Shown: positions 46,208 through 56,350, counted from the stretch's first letter. The stretch: 64,000 nt of DNA from Mesopusillimonas faecipullorum (GCF_020539505.1 NZ_JACDXW010000003.1:186001-250000); one strand, 5' to 3'. Numbers and translations: made by a program. The notes: a model not told the origin generated them from the sequence alone.

Positions 46208-47062
46208 TTACGCCTTCAGTTGCTTGGCATGGAAGTTCATATGGTCTTCCATGAAAGTCGAGATGAAGTAGTAGCCGTGATCGTAGCCCTCGTGACGACG
46301 CAAGGTAAGCGCTTGGCCGGCTTGTTCGCAAGCCTGCTCGAAAGCCTCGGGATACAGCTGCTCGGCCAGAAAACTATCGGCCATGCCTTGATCCACCAGA
46401 ATGCCGCCCGGGAAGGGCTGTTTGGATTGGCTCATCAGGTAGGAGGCATCGTGCTGCTTCCAGGCTTGCTGGTCTTCACCCAAATAGCCACCGAAAGCCT
46501 TATGACCCCACGGGCAGCGGGTAGGCGCGGCGATAGGCGCGAATGCCGAGACCGAACGATATTTACCATGATGACGCTGTGCCAGTACCAAGGCACCGTG
46601 ACCACCCATGGAGTGACCAAAGATACCGGCGCGGCTAGCGTCGCCCGGCAAGTCTTCAGTGGCGATCGCAAAGAGCTCTTGGGTAACGTAGCTTTCCATG
46701 CGATAGTGCTTATTCCAGGGTGCATGGGTCGCATCTAGATAAAAGCCCGCACCCGTGCCGAAATCCCAGCCCTCATCTTCGCCGGGAACACCTGCGCCGC
46801 GTGGACTGGTGTCGCACGCCACCAGCATGATGCCGTGCTGCGCAGCAAAGCGTTGCGCGCCACCCTTGATCATGAAGGTTTCTTCAGTGCAGGTAAGGCC
46901 GGCCAAATAAAACAAGACCGGCACTTTGCCTTGCTGTGCCTGCGGTGGCAGATAGACAGAGAATTTCATCGGTAGACCGATGGCTTCGGACTCATGCTTG
47001 TAAAACCGCTGTATGCCGTCAAAGCAGCGATGTTCGCTGATGAGTTCAAGCGCACGTGACAT
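46208..47062 (-). CDS. fghA: S-formylglutathione hydrolase
   Basis: A 284-residue esterase of the esterase D family. It has the serine nucleophile in IFGHSMGGHGALV, the aspartate in LVDQGMADSFL and the histidine in RRHEGYDHGYYF, the oxyanion motif YLAGLTCTEETFM and CDTSPRGAGVPGEDEGWDFG. It completes glutathione-dependent formaldehyde detoxification by hydrolysing S-formylglutathione to formate. An AGAGGAG ribosome binding site precedes the ATG at 47062; a longer frame to 47113 was rejected. The formaldehyde dehydrogenase gene is not in the window. Confidence 0.94.
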   Translation of the reverse strand: MSRALELISEHRCFDGIQRFYKHESEAIGLPMKFSVYLPPQAQQGKVPVLFYLAGLTCTEETFMIKGGAQRFAAQHGIMLVACDTSPRGAGVPGEDEGWDFGTGAGFYLDATHAPWNKHYRMESYVTQELFAIATEDLPGDASRAGIFGHSMGGHGALVLAQRHHGKYRSVSAFAPIAAPTRCPWGHKAFGGYLGEDQQAWKQHDASYLMSQSKQPFPGGILVDQGMADSFLAEQLYPEAFEQACEQAGQALTLRRHEGYDHGYYFISTFMEDHMNFHAKQLKA

Positions 47063-47179
47063 CTTTTTTTCTCCTCTGGGGATAAGCTTGGCCGTCGTGA
47101 ATGCGGCCGCCATCTATAATAGTAACCGGCATGCATACGCTGTCGTACAAGCCTTACCCCTCCTTGCTTTCCAGCCCCC

Positions 47180-47890
47180 ATGGCAAGACTTCCCCGCCTG
47201 TACGCCCCAGAAACCCCCCAACTGATCGAGGCTAAATTTGCGCATGCTCTGGCCTCGCCCGAGCAGATCACGCCGGCTCAAACCCTAGACCGCCTGGCAG
47301 CATGGCTACATGAATCGTTGGTGGGCCAAGCCTTGGCCTTGCACGGCTGGAGCCTGACGCTGGACCGCCTGTTACTGGTGGCCACCCCCCACGATGATCA
47401 GGCCTTGCCCAAACTGGTGCAGGGTTTTGCCAGGCGCTATGCCACCCGCCTTCAGCATGGCCGTGTCTTCGAGCATCGCTACCGCTCCGCTTTACTCCAA
47501 CCCGGGCGCTGGGTACTGCCTGCTCTGGTCTATGTCGATGCCATGGCGGCGCGGCTCAATCTGGCACCCGAGGCCACACGCTGGCCTTGGGCATCAGCCG
47601 CGCATCATGCCGGCACTTTGCCTCAGCCCCAAGAAGGGCTGACGCCTCACCCTGACTACTGGGGGCTGGGAAACACCCCCTACGAGCGCCAAGCCAAGTA
47701 TCTGGCGCTGCTACAAGGGGGCATGGCGGCCACCGAATTGCAAGAAGTGGAACGCGCCGTGTTCGGCCAATGGGCTTTGGGCGACGCCGCCTTTCTGGAA
47801 CACATACGCCACCGAGCCAACCGGCGCATCAGCCCCAGGCCTCGTGGCAGGCCCCGCTTGCAAGCCAAGGGCCAGCCACCCAAAAGTTAA
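47180..47890 (+). CDS. Transposase-like (RAYT/Y1_Tnp-related) protein without catalytic histidines
   Basis: A 236-residue protein starting MARLPRLYAPETPQLIEAKF. Its layout follows REP-associated tyrosine transposases: LPRLY.P start, HGWSLTLDRLLLVATPHDD at the place of their HAYVLMPNHVHLLLTP, then QGFARRYATRLQHGRVFEHR, where a GRRYVQ..N..Y.. block with a catalytic tyrosine sits, and a W-SS-type end (WPWASAAHHAG). The His-hydrophobic-His (HUH) pair needed for DNA cleavage is replaced by LDRLLL. It is therefore probably a domesticated, non-cleaving nucleic-acid-binding protein. The similarity is seen by eye and moderate. Its stop codon overlaps that of the convergent autotransporter gene by 3 bp. 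Confidence 0.6.
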   Translation: MARLPRLYAPETPQLIEAKFAHALASPEQITPAQTLDRLAAWLHESLVGQALALHGWSLTLDRLLLVATPHDDQALPKLVQGFARRYATRLQHGRVFEHRYRSALLQPGRWVLPALVYVDAMAARLNLAPEATRWPWASAAHHAGTLPQPQEGLTPHPDYWGLGNTPYERQAKYLALLQGGMAATELQEVERAVFGQWALGDAAFLEHIRHRANRRISPRPRGRPRLQAKGQPPKS

Positions 47891-50800
47891 AAGCGCCAGT
47901 TCGCCTTGATAGAACCACTTGAGCTATGCGCGCGGTTGGACAACACACCGTCATATTGCAACTGCATGTCGAAACCTTTGCGACTGGTCAATTGCACACC
48001 CGCCGACAAGCTGCCGTAAACCCGCCCGGTTTCCAAGGTGGTCTGGAATTCCGTGCCGGTGGCAGCCCGCCCCGCCAGGTGCGCATTGGTCTTCCACTTG
48101 TCGGTGCTGCTTAGAGCCAGCCCTACACTGGCATAGGGGCGCAGGATATAGCCGCTGGAAAGATCAACACGCCCGCCGACCTCTACGCCTGGCGTTAACA
48201 CAGCAGTGAATCGGTCAGCAGAATTGACGTTCAGGTTAAGCGCGCCCGCGCCTTTCTCTTGATAAGAGGGCATGCGGGTATAGATCAAGTCCAAGGTCAC
48301 AAAAGGTTTGACGTAGCTAGACTCTGCACCCTTCATGTAAGAGGCTCGCAGTTGCTGGCCTATCGTCCACACCTTGTACTTGCTGTCGGCTTCGGTATTG
48401 GCCAAGCCTATCTTGCGTGTGCTGTCGTAAGAGCCATAGCTGCCATACAAAGAGCCGCCTAGTGTCCAGGGGCCGGTCTCGTATTTGAGCACCGCTCCCA
48501 AGTAGGCGGCATCGCCCTTGATGTGCAGTCGGCCATCATCGCCATTCGTAGAGCTGTTTTCGTAAGCTGCGGCAACTCCCAGCATCCAATCGGGGGCTAT
48601 GCGCCGCTGACCACCGAATTGGTAAGAAGTCGCTCGTGTGCGGGTTGCCGCCGTGCCGTTGTTATCGCCCAAGTGCGTGGTTTTCGTAGCAACGCGCCCC
48701 CAAACGCAGCTGCCGTCCGTCGTGACCGCATTGGCACCGGCAAACCATGGGCAGCTGAACAAGTTATCGGCAAAGCCTTTGACCGCGCCCGTAGCAAGCG
48801 CCGCCGGCGCCGCCGATGCGCCCAGCGACAGATCGCTCAGGGCCGAGGCATAGCCCGCGCCGCCTTCAGCCGCACTGCGATCCAGCTGCGCATACAAGCT
48901 GCTCAGCGCTTCACTGCCGCCTTGCTCCCAGATATCTTGCAAGTGTTGCCCCACCGCGCTTAGGTTGCTGCCGACGGCGTAGGACGAGGAAATCTCGTTG
49001 AACCTTGCCTTATCCGCAGAGATCGCCAGTGTGCCGCCCGATTGGCGCGTGCTATAGGTGAACAGTTCGGAAGCCCCTTGCACCTGAGCGCCGGGCGCCA
49101 AGGTGCCCGCCTGAAGCACGGTGAGCTCGCGATTGGGCATCAGTGTTTCGGCGGCCACTTGAATCTTGCCATCCAACTGAGCGCGCCCACCCACCCTCAG
49201 TAAATCGGTAGTGTGAGCGAGGAAGTCGGCGGCCACATGCAGCACGCCTTGGCTGCCTTGAGTAAAGTCGCCGGTGACCAAAAGCTCACGGCTTTGGGCT
49301 GTCTTGCCAATGAACACCTGGCCCTGGTTGTCGATATGGCCTTGTATCAGATCGGCACCGGAGAGCACCCCGTAGTTGGACACCGTAATCGCTTGCGCAG
49401 TTGAACTGTTGGCCCCCAAGACATCACCATTCAAGGTGCCGTGGTTTTGTACTTGAAGCGTGCCAACCCCTGTCTGCTTGATCGCTGCTTCGCCCTTCAA
49501 GCCATCGACGACTGCACCGGTATTGATGGTGACGGTGTTATTGATTGCCAGCCCAAGAGGGGAGGCACTATCTATCCAGATGCCACCGCCCGTGTGGCTG
49601 CTGGCGCCGGAGGCATCTGTGACCACAGCCCCACCCAGCATCAAGTCAGACACCGTGATGTCTACCATGGTGGCGTCTTGCGAAAGCGTTTTCAGATTGC
49701 CATAGGTTTGCGCGAAAACGCTCCAGGCATTGGCCCCTGTGACCTGAACGGGGCCATTCAAGCTCATAGCGATACCATCTGAATACCCTTCTTGCTGACT
49801 CTGGGACTGATTCACTGCGCCGGCAAAGCTTCCTGCGCTATTACCCCCCAGGCCGCCCGCGGCTGCCAGGCTTTGCGCAATAATGCCGTGGGCGTTCTCA
49901 CCCTTGGTGAAAATACCGCCGTTACCGTCAGCGTTCAGCGTAAACGTGATTTTTCCGCTGTGTAGACCTTCCATCAGCGCAGCGCTGCCATCACTCCATC
50001 CAAGGCTCAAGGGCCCATTGCCGCTATCACCGGCTATGCCGCCTCCACCCGCGATGGACTGCAATACGACACCATGCGCCCCTCGTCCCGAGGTTGAAAT
50101 ATAGCTGTCGTCAGTGCTTGCTCTATTGCTACCCAAGATGATGTTTACCTCGCCACTTTGCGAGCCCGAGGCATAGGACGAAAGACCGGACACTAAACTG
50201 GCGGATTGAATATTGGCACCCGCACCTGCAGAGGCGATTCCCCCACTATTGGCAATGGACTGAGCCACAAAGCCAAAAGCGCGATCGCCGCTGGTTTGAC
50301 TACTTACCCAGGAGTCCACTTCAATGTCGCCGCCATCGCCACCGCCCTCGCTAGTGCCTCTGTCGCCTCCCCCTATCTGCAGATTCAACTGCGGGTTATT
50401 GACCGTGCCACTTAAACTGGCGCCGCTGATGGCAGCCACGCCCCCGCCGCCGCCTATGGACTGCAACACAATGCCATGAGAATCGGCGCCCGCTGTCACC
50501 ACGCGAATAGCACTGTTAGCAGCACTCATGTCGATGAAGCCAGCGTCGCCTCCCCCGCCACCCCCGCCGCCCGTCCCCACCACAAGGGAAGGTTTTTGCA
50601 AGGAGTCGCTGGTAATGGTGTCGGTCGCTGCCGCACCCTGCCCACCCCCGCCGCCTATGGTTTGAGCGAGCAATCCGTAGCTGGCGTCTCCCGAGGTGCT
50701 GATGACGCCCCGACTGTAATCAGCATTGCCGCTCAGATTCAAATTGATATTGCCGCTATCTCCGCCGACGCCACCACCGCCGCCCACGACAACGCTCAGT

Positions 50801-53800
50801 TGCGAGACACCACCTGCTCCCTTGGCGGTAGCCGCGCCACCCACACCACCGCCGCCACCTATGGACTGCACCACAATACCGTCTGCATGATCGCCGTTTG
50901 TCGAAATGGCGCCGCCATAATTAAGCGTCGCCTGTCCACCAGCCCCGCTCGCGCCGCCGGCCCCGCCCACGGCAACAGACACACCATAGCTGCCCAGGTC
51001 GGTATCGGGGGGCGTAGGCGGATTGTTGGGATCAATCGGGCTATTGAGATCGTCAGGGGCGCTAGGATAGGAAGTCGGGCCAGAACTGGCGTCGGAGCCT
51101 GCTGAGCCACCCAGCCCGCCCCCGCCACCAATAGACTGCAGCACAATGCCATCGGCATCGCCGCCTTGCGTGGCAATCTGGCCATTGGCGGTGGCAGTCA
51201 CTGCGCCGCCGTCTCCCCCACCGGCACCCGACCGGCCCACCGACACGTTCACGGTGGCAGCGAACTTGGTCGTGCCGCCTGAGCCGCCATTCGGGTCATC
51301 ACCCACATCCGCAGCCGAGCCGCCACCCGAGCCATTGCTCCAGGAAACCGGAATGCCAAGGTCGACTGTGACCCCTTGCGAAGCTCCACCCCCACCGCCT
51401 ACTGACTGCAGCAGCACGCCGCGTGAGCCCGAGCCATAAGTGGTCAAGATGGAGTCATTGGAAAGCGTAGTTTCCGCTGTGCCGCCATTGCCACCATCGC
51501 CGCCTTTACCCCCTACCCCGACACCCACGGTAATGGTCTTGCCTTGGGCAATGCCGCCGCTGGACGTACTACCCACGCCCGCATTACCGCCCCCGCCACC
51601 TATGGATTGCCCCATCAAGGCATTGGAGTAATCGCTATAGGTGGTGACAGACGCGGCATCATTCAGCGTGAGATTGACCGTAGAGGCATTGCCTGCCGCC
51701 CCCCCATTGCCGCCCACCGCTACCTCTACGTTCACTGCAATGGACTGATCTTCAAGTGCGACCGTGCGGCTGAGCGCTTTGGAGTCGCCCGCCGCTCCGC
51801 CGCCTCCGGCGATAGACTGCGTCAACACGCCATGCGAACCTTGCCCTCCAGTGAAGATGGCGCTGTTACCTGACAGGGTGACATCGACTTCACCACCCGC
51901 CCCTCCCGCGCCGCCTGCCGCGCCTACGGCTATCGACGTCGAAATGGCAAATGAAGGTCCGTCCGGGGTCGGCGCCGCAGCCGCCAAACTGCCTGCCACG
52001 GCACTACCGCCATGCCCCCCGCCGCCACCTATGGACTGCGCCAAGATACCGTACGAGTCTGTCACTTGTGAGAACGGCGTCGCCAGCGGCCACGCAGGCG
52101 GTGCATTAAGGTCTATGCCAGCAGTGCTAAGGAGCGTATCGGTCAGGCCTACCGTGACTTTAGCGCCGTCTCCCGCGACGCCCCCACCGCCGCCCAACGC
52201 AATGCCTACACTCACTCCCACATTGGCATCATAAGCATGGGCGTCGCCGCCACTGCCCCCACCGCCGCCTATAGACTGGGCCAGCATGCCGGGCGCACTG
52301 GTGCCTGCCGTGGTGATTTGGGCGCCCGTGGTTTGCACGTTACTCGTAGAGGCGCTACCACCGCTGCCTCCCGCACCTCCAATGGCCAACGAGACAGGAA
52401 CCCCCACAGCCAGCTGTGAAGCCGAGCCGCCATTACCGCCCCCACCACCTATGGATTGTGCAATCAATCCCGTCGCACCATCACCCGTCGTCGACACCGT
52501 TGCCGCCTGGCCATTTGCGTTACTGATGTTCAGTTGCGCAGTGCCGCTGGCACCGCCGCGTCCACCACTACCGCCTATGGTGGGCGTAACGCCCGCAGCG
52601 GAAAGCGCCATGACGCTGCCACCGTTGCCGCCCCCGCCGCCTATGGATTGGGCCACAGCGCCATAGGAATAGGCACCGCTCGTCATATGCGTTCCGTTGG
52701 CATTCACCGTCACGCTTCCACCGTCGCCTCCGGCTCCGCCTGAGCCGCCAACAGCCGTCAGACCCGCTGCAGAAGCGCCGTTTCCACCCCCGCCCCCAAT
52801 AGACTGGCCAATCAATGCAGCGGCACCGTCTCCGGTGGTCTTGATGGCACCGTTATTGGTGACGGTGACTTGACCACCTGGGTTAGGGGCCCAGCCTGAG
52901 GTATCGGCCCCCGATTCAGCTGACCCGCCGACCGAGAACAAACCCGTAGCAGAGCCCGCAGAACCGCCGCCGCCCCCTATCGACTGCCCAATAACGCCGA
53001 TAGAGCCAAAGCCTCCAGTGGTGATATTGCCGGAGTGAGTGAGCGTGACCGTGCCGCCGAATCCGCCAGCGCCACCGTCGCCTCCAAGTGCTATGACGCC
53101 GTCGGCCATGGCACCCGCGCCGCCGCTACCGCCTATGGATTGCGCGAGAATACCGTGAGCGTGCTGCCCTTGAGTCTGTATGGTGGCCGATGAGTTGATG
53201 GTGGCATCGTCGCCATTGCCGCCTCTACCGCCATTGCCCGGGCTGCCCGGCAGACTGCTGGCAAAGTCTTGCCCGGTTCCGCCCCCGCCGCCCAGCGATT
53301 GCGCCAACATACCGATGGAAAAGTCTTGTGTTGTCGTCACCTGGCTGTTTGCGTCAGCTGTGATATCGGCTTCAGCGCCGTCACGCCCCTGCCCGGCATC
53401 TTTGACCGCACCGCCGCCCTGCCCCCCTATGCTTTGGGCCAAGACTCCAATGGCATTAAGTCCGTTGGTACTGACACTGGTTTGCTGACCCGCCTGGTTC
53501 CCCTTGGAAGTGAGCGTCACGCTTGCCGTACCGGCTTGCCCTCCATTGCCGCCGTCGGTGCGGTTGCTGTCCATGCTGTCAGTACCGCCATTGCCCCCAA
53601 CAGACTGCGCCACCACACCCATCACGTCATCACCGGTCGTGTTCAGGTTGACCCAGTACAAATCGGCGCTAACCGCCCCAGCGCTGCCGCCGTCGCCACC
53701 GGTCGCATTGTTCCATTGCTGATCGCCACCCTTGCCGCCCAAGGATTGCACCAGCACGCCGGCGCTCAGGCCCGTAACAGCTTGTGCAACGCCAACATTG

Positions 53801-54951
53801 ATATTCGTGACGGCGCTCAGACTCGACTGACCCGCAGTGAGTTGCGCACCGGCGGCATTGCCACCATTGCCGCCGTTGTCTCCTTCGTAGTTCGTATCGG
53901 CCCCCGTGCCCCCGACGCTGCGAGCGAGCAAGCCGACCACACCGTCCGGCGTGTCGGCATTACTGGAAAGAAAAACATTGACATTGCCCGTGCTAAGGAA
54001 TCTAACGTTGCCCGTGCCACCGCCATTACCCCAGGGCTCTTCGCCCTTGGCCATAATCCCACCGTCGCCGCCTACCGCCTGAGCGACCACGCCCCAAGCA
54101 CGGGTGCCGCCTTGCAAGTTATCGCTTGAAGTCCCCAAGGTGACATCAGCGTAGTTATCCATCTCTATGGCCTGGGTGCTGCCCCCATTGCCGCCCCAAC
54201 TATCAATGGGATGCCAGTAATCACCCACGCCGCCGTTGCCGCCTTTGGTTTCCACCAGCGCTCCCATGACACCGTTGGCAAGATTGCCGCCGGAAATCGT
54301 GACAGTGGAAGAGTTGACCAGCGTGGTAGAGCCCCCCTGACCACCATTACCACCATCGTCGTTAGAACCGCCTTCTACCTGCGAGTAACCATCACCGCCC
54401 ACACTGCTTACCCCCACCCCTGTGACCATGCCGGAGGGCGTCGTGTTGCTTAAGTCCAAGGTCACCGAGCCGCTGGTCGTTAACATGCCACCTTGCGCCA
54501 GCCCACCGTCTCTGTGGCCCTGATCACCGCCTTCGCTACCGTGCGAGCCTTGACTCACTACCAAGATACCGCTCAAGGGTTCGCCACCCAAGGTAGCTTG
54601 CGTGCCGGCTCCAAAGTCATAGACTTGAGTCGGTGAGGTACCGGCTGATCCGGTGATGTTGATCTCGGCCGTATTGGTGATTTGCTGAGGGCGCTCTGAA
54701 TTGATGATGGTCAGAGGCGCTGTCAGCGGCCCCTGCGGACTGGAAACCGTGCAAACCTGTGGGTTGGCGCCCGTGCAGCTGGACGTGACATCGGCATAGG
54801 CGGATGTCGTTAGCGCCAACGAGCCCGAGGCCAGCAAAAGCAGATGACCTGTGTATCCCAAGGCCCCCAAGGCTAGACTTAAAGGCCGTGGAGCCAGAGG
54901 CTTGGCGGCGCAAGGCAACACTGAGGGCCGTCGAGGGTGTAGCTGCATCAT
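47887..54951 (-). CDS. Giant glycine-rich repeat autotransporter (type Va) adhesin-like protein
   Basis: A 2354-residue protein. It starts MMQLHPRRPS with a long, basic signal region and a probable cleavage after TSAYA. The passenger is a beta-helix-type region with about 27 repeat units ending in a Q-S-I-G-G-G-G-G-like motif (GILAQSIGGGGG, GVVAQSVGGNGG, GIVLQSIGGGGG), spaced about 60-85 residues. The last ~290 residues are an autotransporter beta-barrel (CVWGRVATKTTHLGDNNGTA; MLGVAAAYENSST; SSGSIKANWRF) ending in phenylalanine, as outer-membrane barrels do. It should be surface-exposed, acting in adhesion or aggregation. It is divergent from an AraC-type regulator 151 bp away. The start at 54951 is preferred to 54999. 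Confidence 0.9.
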   Translation of the reverse strand: MMQLHPRRPSVLPCAAKPLAPRPLSLALGALGYTGHLLLLASGSLALTTSAYADVTSSCTGANPQVCTVSSPQGPLTAPLTIINSERPQQITNTAEINITGSAGTSPTQVYDFGAGTQATLGGEPLSGILVVSQGSHGSEGGDQGHRDGGLAQGGMLTTSGSVTLDLSNTTPSGMVTGVGVSSVGGDGYSQVEGGSNDDGGNGGQGGSTTLVNSSTVTISGGNLANGVMGALVETKGGNGGVGDYWHPIDSWGGNGGSTQAIEMDNYADVTLGTSSDNLQGGTRAWGVVAQAVGGDGGIMAKGEEPWGNGGGTGNVRFLSTGNVNVFLSSNADTPDGVVGLLARSVGGTGADTNYEGDNGGNGGNAAGAQLTAGQSSLSAVTNINVGVAQAVTGLSAGVLVQSLGGKGGDQQWNNATGGDGGSAGAVSADLYWVNLNTTGDDVMGVVAQSVGGNGGTDSMDSNRTDGGNGGQAGTASVTLTSKGNQAGQQTSVSTNGLNAIGVLAQSIGGQGGGAVKDAGQGRDGAEADITADANSQVTTTQDFSIGMLAQSLGGGGGTGQDFASSLPGSPGNGGRGGNGDDATINSSATIQTQGQHAHGILAQSIGGSGGAGAMADGVIALGGDGGAGGFGGTVTLTHSGNITTGGFGSIGVIGQSIGGGGGSAGSATGLFSVGGSAESGADTSGWAPNPGGQVTVTNNGAIKTTGDGAAALIGQSIGGGGGNGASAAGLTAVGGSGGAGGDGGSVTVNANGTHMTSGAYSYGAVAQSIGGGGGNGGSVMALSAAGVTPTIGGSGGRGGASGTAQLNISNANGQAATVSTTGDGATGLIAQSIGGGGGNGGSASQLAVGVPVSLAIGGAGGSGGSASTSNVQTTGAQITTAGTSAPGMLAQSIGGGGGSGGDAHAYDANVGVSVGIALGGGGGVAGDGAKVTVGLTDTLLSTAGIDLNAPPAWPLATPFSQVTDSYGILAQSIGGGGGHGGSAVAGSLAAAAPTPDGPSFAISTSIAVGAAGGAGGAGGEVDVTLSGNSAIFTGGQGSHGVLTQSIAGGGGAAGDSKALSRTVALEDQSIAVNVEVAVGGNGGAAGNASTVNLTLNDAASVTTYSDYSNALMGQSIGGGGGNAGVGSTSSGGIAQGKTITVGVGVGGKGGDGGNGGTAETTLSNDSILTTYGSGSRGVLLQSVGGGGGASQGVTVDLGIPVSWSNGSGGGSAADVGDDPNGGSGGTTKFAATVNVSVGRSGAGGGDGGAVTATANGQIATQGGDADGIVLQSIGGGGGLGGSAGSDASSGPTSYPSAPDDLNSPIDPNNPPTPPDTDLGSYGVSVAVGGAGGASGAGGQATLNYGGAISTNGDHADGIVVQSIGGGGGVGGAATAKGAGGVSQLSVVVGGGGGVGGDSGNINLNLSGNADYSRGVISTSGDASYGLLAQTIGGGGGQGAAATDTITSDSLQKPSLVVGTGGGGGGGGDAGFIDMSAANSAIRVVTAGADSHGIVLQSIGGGGGVAAISGASLSGTVNNPQLNLQIGGGDRGTSEGGGDGGDIEVDSWVSSQTSGDRAFGFVAQSIANSGGIASAGAGANIQSASLVSGLSSYASGSQSGEVNIILGSNRASTDDSYISTSGRGAHGVVLQSIAGGGGIAGDSGNGPLSLGWSDGSAALMEGLHSGKITFTLNADGNGGIFTKGENAHGIIAQSLAAAGGLGGNSAGSFAGAVNQSQSQQEGYSDGIAMSLNGPVQVTGANAWSVFAQTYGNLKTLSQDATMVDITVSDLMLGGAVVTDASGASSHTGGGIWIDSASPLGLAINNTVTINTGAVVDGLKGEAAIKQTGVGTLQVQNHGTLNGDVLGANSSTAQAITVSNYGVLSGADLIQGHIDNQGQVFIGKTAQSRELLVTGDFTQGSQGVLHVAADFLAHTTDLLRVGGRAQLDGKIQVAAETLMPNRELTVLQAGTLAPGAQVQGASELFTYSTRQSGGTLAISADKARFNEISSSYAVGSNLSAVGQHLQDIWEQGGSEALSSLYAQLDRSAAEGGAGYASALSDLSLGASAAPAALATGAVKGFADNLFSCPWFAGANAVTTDGSCVWGRVATKTTHLGDNNGTAATRTRATSYQFGGQRRIAPDWMLGVAAAYENSSTNGDDGRLHIKGDAAYLGAVLKYETGPWTLGGSLYGSYGSYDSTRKIGLANTEADSKYKVWTIGQQLRASYMKGAESSYVKPFVTLDLIYTRMPSYQEKGAGALNLNVNSADRFTAVLTPGVEVGGRVDLSSGYILRPYASVGLALSSTDKWKTNAHLAGRAATGTEFQTTLETGRVYGSLSAGVQLTSRKGFDMQLQYDGVLSNRAHSSSGSIKANWRF

Positions 54952-55102
54952 GATGTGTTTCCAGTACGTAAGGAATTGATGCCCCATAATCGGCCCCACG
55001 CTTGCATCCGTCTATCGTATAAACGCCTTAGACTATCGGGGAAACGCCGTTTTCTTGCGCACTTATCGTTCGGTCACATGCTCTCAACCCAGGTGGAGTC
55101 CT

Positions 55103-56095
55103 ATGATTACCTCCTTGTTTGCTCAAGTTCCTTTTGATCAGTACCGAGTCATCAACACAGACGACTTCGACGAGGCGCATCCACACATCTGCCAGGCGCT
55201 TAACTCAGCCAAGTTTCAGGTTCTGCGTGGCCAGATCCAGCACAATCAGCTTGACCTCTTACCGTGTGGTCATTTGTCCCTGATCAAGCTGCGCTATGGC
55301 TATGGCGCCGAGGTCAGTGTCGACCCAGGCTGCTTGGAGGGTTATTTTTTACTGGTTCTACCTACGCAAGGAAAAGCGGCATTCCATTTCGATGGCCGCC
55401 GCATAGAAGTCTCGCCCCGCGAGGCGTTTCTTATCAGCCCCGACAAACGGTTTCACTTCCAAGCCAGTCATGATTACGAGCAAGTCTTGCTGCGCGTGAA
55501 CAGAAGCGCAATAGACGATGCCTGGTGCCGCCTCACCGCTCAAGATCATGCGCCGCCTATTTTTTTTGATGCCGTCATTTCCTTGCATAGCCCTGGCTGG
55601 CAAGCCCTGATACCCATGCTGCAATGGGTAGGCCGCTGCGCCAATCTTGGCCAAGGTAACAGCCTCGCTCAAGCGGCGCTGCTGGCGCAAACCGAGGTAC
55701 TGCTAGCCACTACCTTGCTGCTGCACCAGCCCCACAGTATGGCTGCGTACCTATGGCCGGCACCCCCGCCATCGGCATCCAGCGCCATCCGCCGCGCCCA
55801 AGCTTATATGTTGGAGCATTTGGGCGAACGCTTGCCTGTGGCCTCGGTGGCCAGCCACTGCGGGCTATCGGTCAGGCGTTTACAGGCTTTATTTCAAGAT
55901 GAATGCCGCCTATCCCCCTTGCAGTGGCTGCGCCATCAGCGTTTGCTCGCGGCTCGCCTAAGCTTACAAACAGCCGAACGCAACGAAAAAATTGCGGATG
56001 TTGCGATGCGCTATGGCTTCAGCCATCTGGGAGAGTTTTCTCGGGCTTATCGACAAACTTTCGGAGAAACCCCTCAGCAAACCCGCAAATCTTAG
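55103..56095 (+). CDS. AraC family transcriptional regulator, divergent from the autotransporter
   Basis: A 330-residue regulator. The N-terminal AraC-binding-like/cupin-type domain (GCLEGYFLLVLPTQGKAAF; EVSPREAFLISPDKRFHFQA) is followed by a double helix-turn-helix (about 225-325; VASVASHCGLSVRRLQALFQ and KIADVAMRYGFSHLGEFSRA). An AGGTGGAG ribosome binding site precedes the ATG at 55103. The shared 151-bp intergenic region suggests it controls the autotransporter gene or itself. The ligand is unknown. Confidence 0.88.
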   Translation: MITSLFAQVPFDQYRVINTDDFDEAHPHICQALNSAKFQVLRGQIQHNQLDLLPCGHLSLIKLRYGYGAEVSVDPGCLEGYFLLVLPTQGKAAFHFDGRRIEVSPREAFLISPDKRFHFQASHDYEQVLLRVNRSAIDDAWCRLTAQDHAPPIFFDAVISLHSPGWQALIPMLQWVGRCANLGQGNSLAQAALLAQTEVLLATTLLLHQPHSMAAYLWPAPPPSASSAIRRAQAYMLEHLGERLPVASVASHCGLSVRRLQALFQDECRLSPLQWLRHQRLLAARLSLQTAERNEKIADVAMRYGFSHLGEFSRAYRQTFGETPQQTRKS

Positions 56096-56209
56096 CGAGA
56101 GCCCACGCCAATGACGCGTAAGCGGGCCTGGCCCGACCCGCTCAAATCCCCCACAGCAAAACGACGTTGCTGTACCGCAGCATTTTCCACGCTCTCACCC
56201 TCTTTTTTT

Positions 56210-56231
56210 AACCCGGTCTAGCCGGTTTTTT
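56210..56231 (+). terminator. Possible terminator of the araC-type gene
   Basis: AACCCGG-TCTAG-CCGGTT followed by a T-run (TTTT after the arm); the stem has one bulged C, so it is weak. Confidence 0.5.
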
Positions 56232-56350
56232 GTAAGTAAAAATTACTGAAACAGTATGAGAATATTTTTCTCTGAAATTTTTCTTCTAATAAATTCAAAC
56301 AACTGAATACGTCACCTGTTTTTTTGGTATACAAAACACTATATTTTAAA

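Noticed and set aside
49441-54453. Many plus-strand frames of 60-290 codons with Pro-rich products, and regular repeats that look like a CRISPR or satellite array
   Set aside because: They are the reverse strand of the glycine-rich autotransporter repeats; spacing and sequence are explained by the protein repeat, and spacers are coding.
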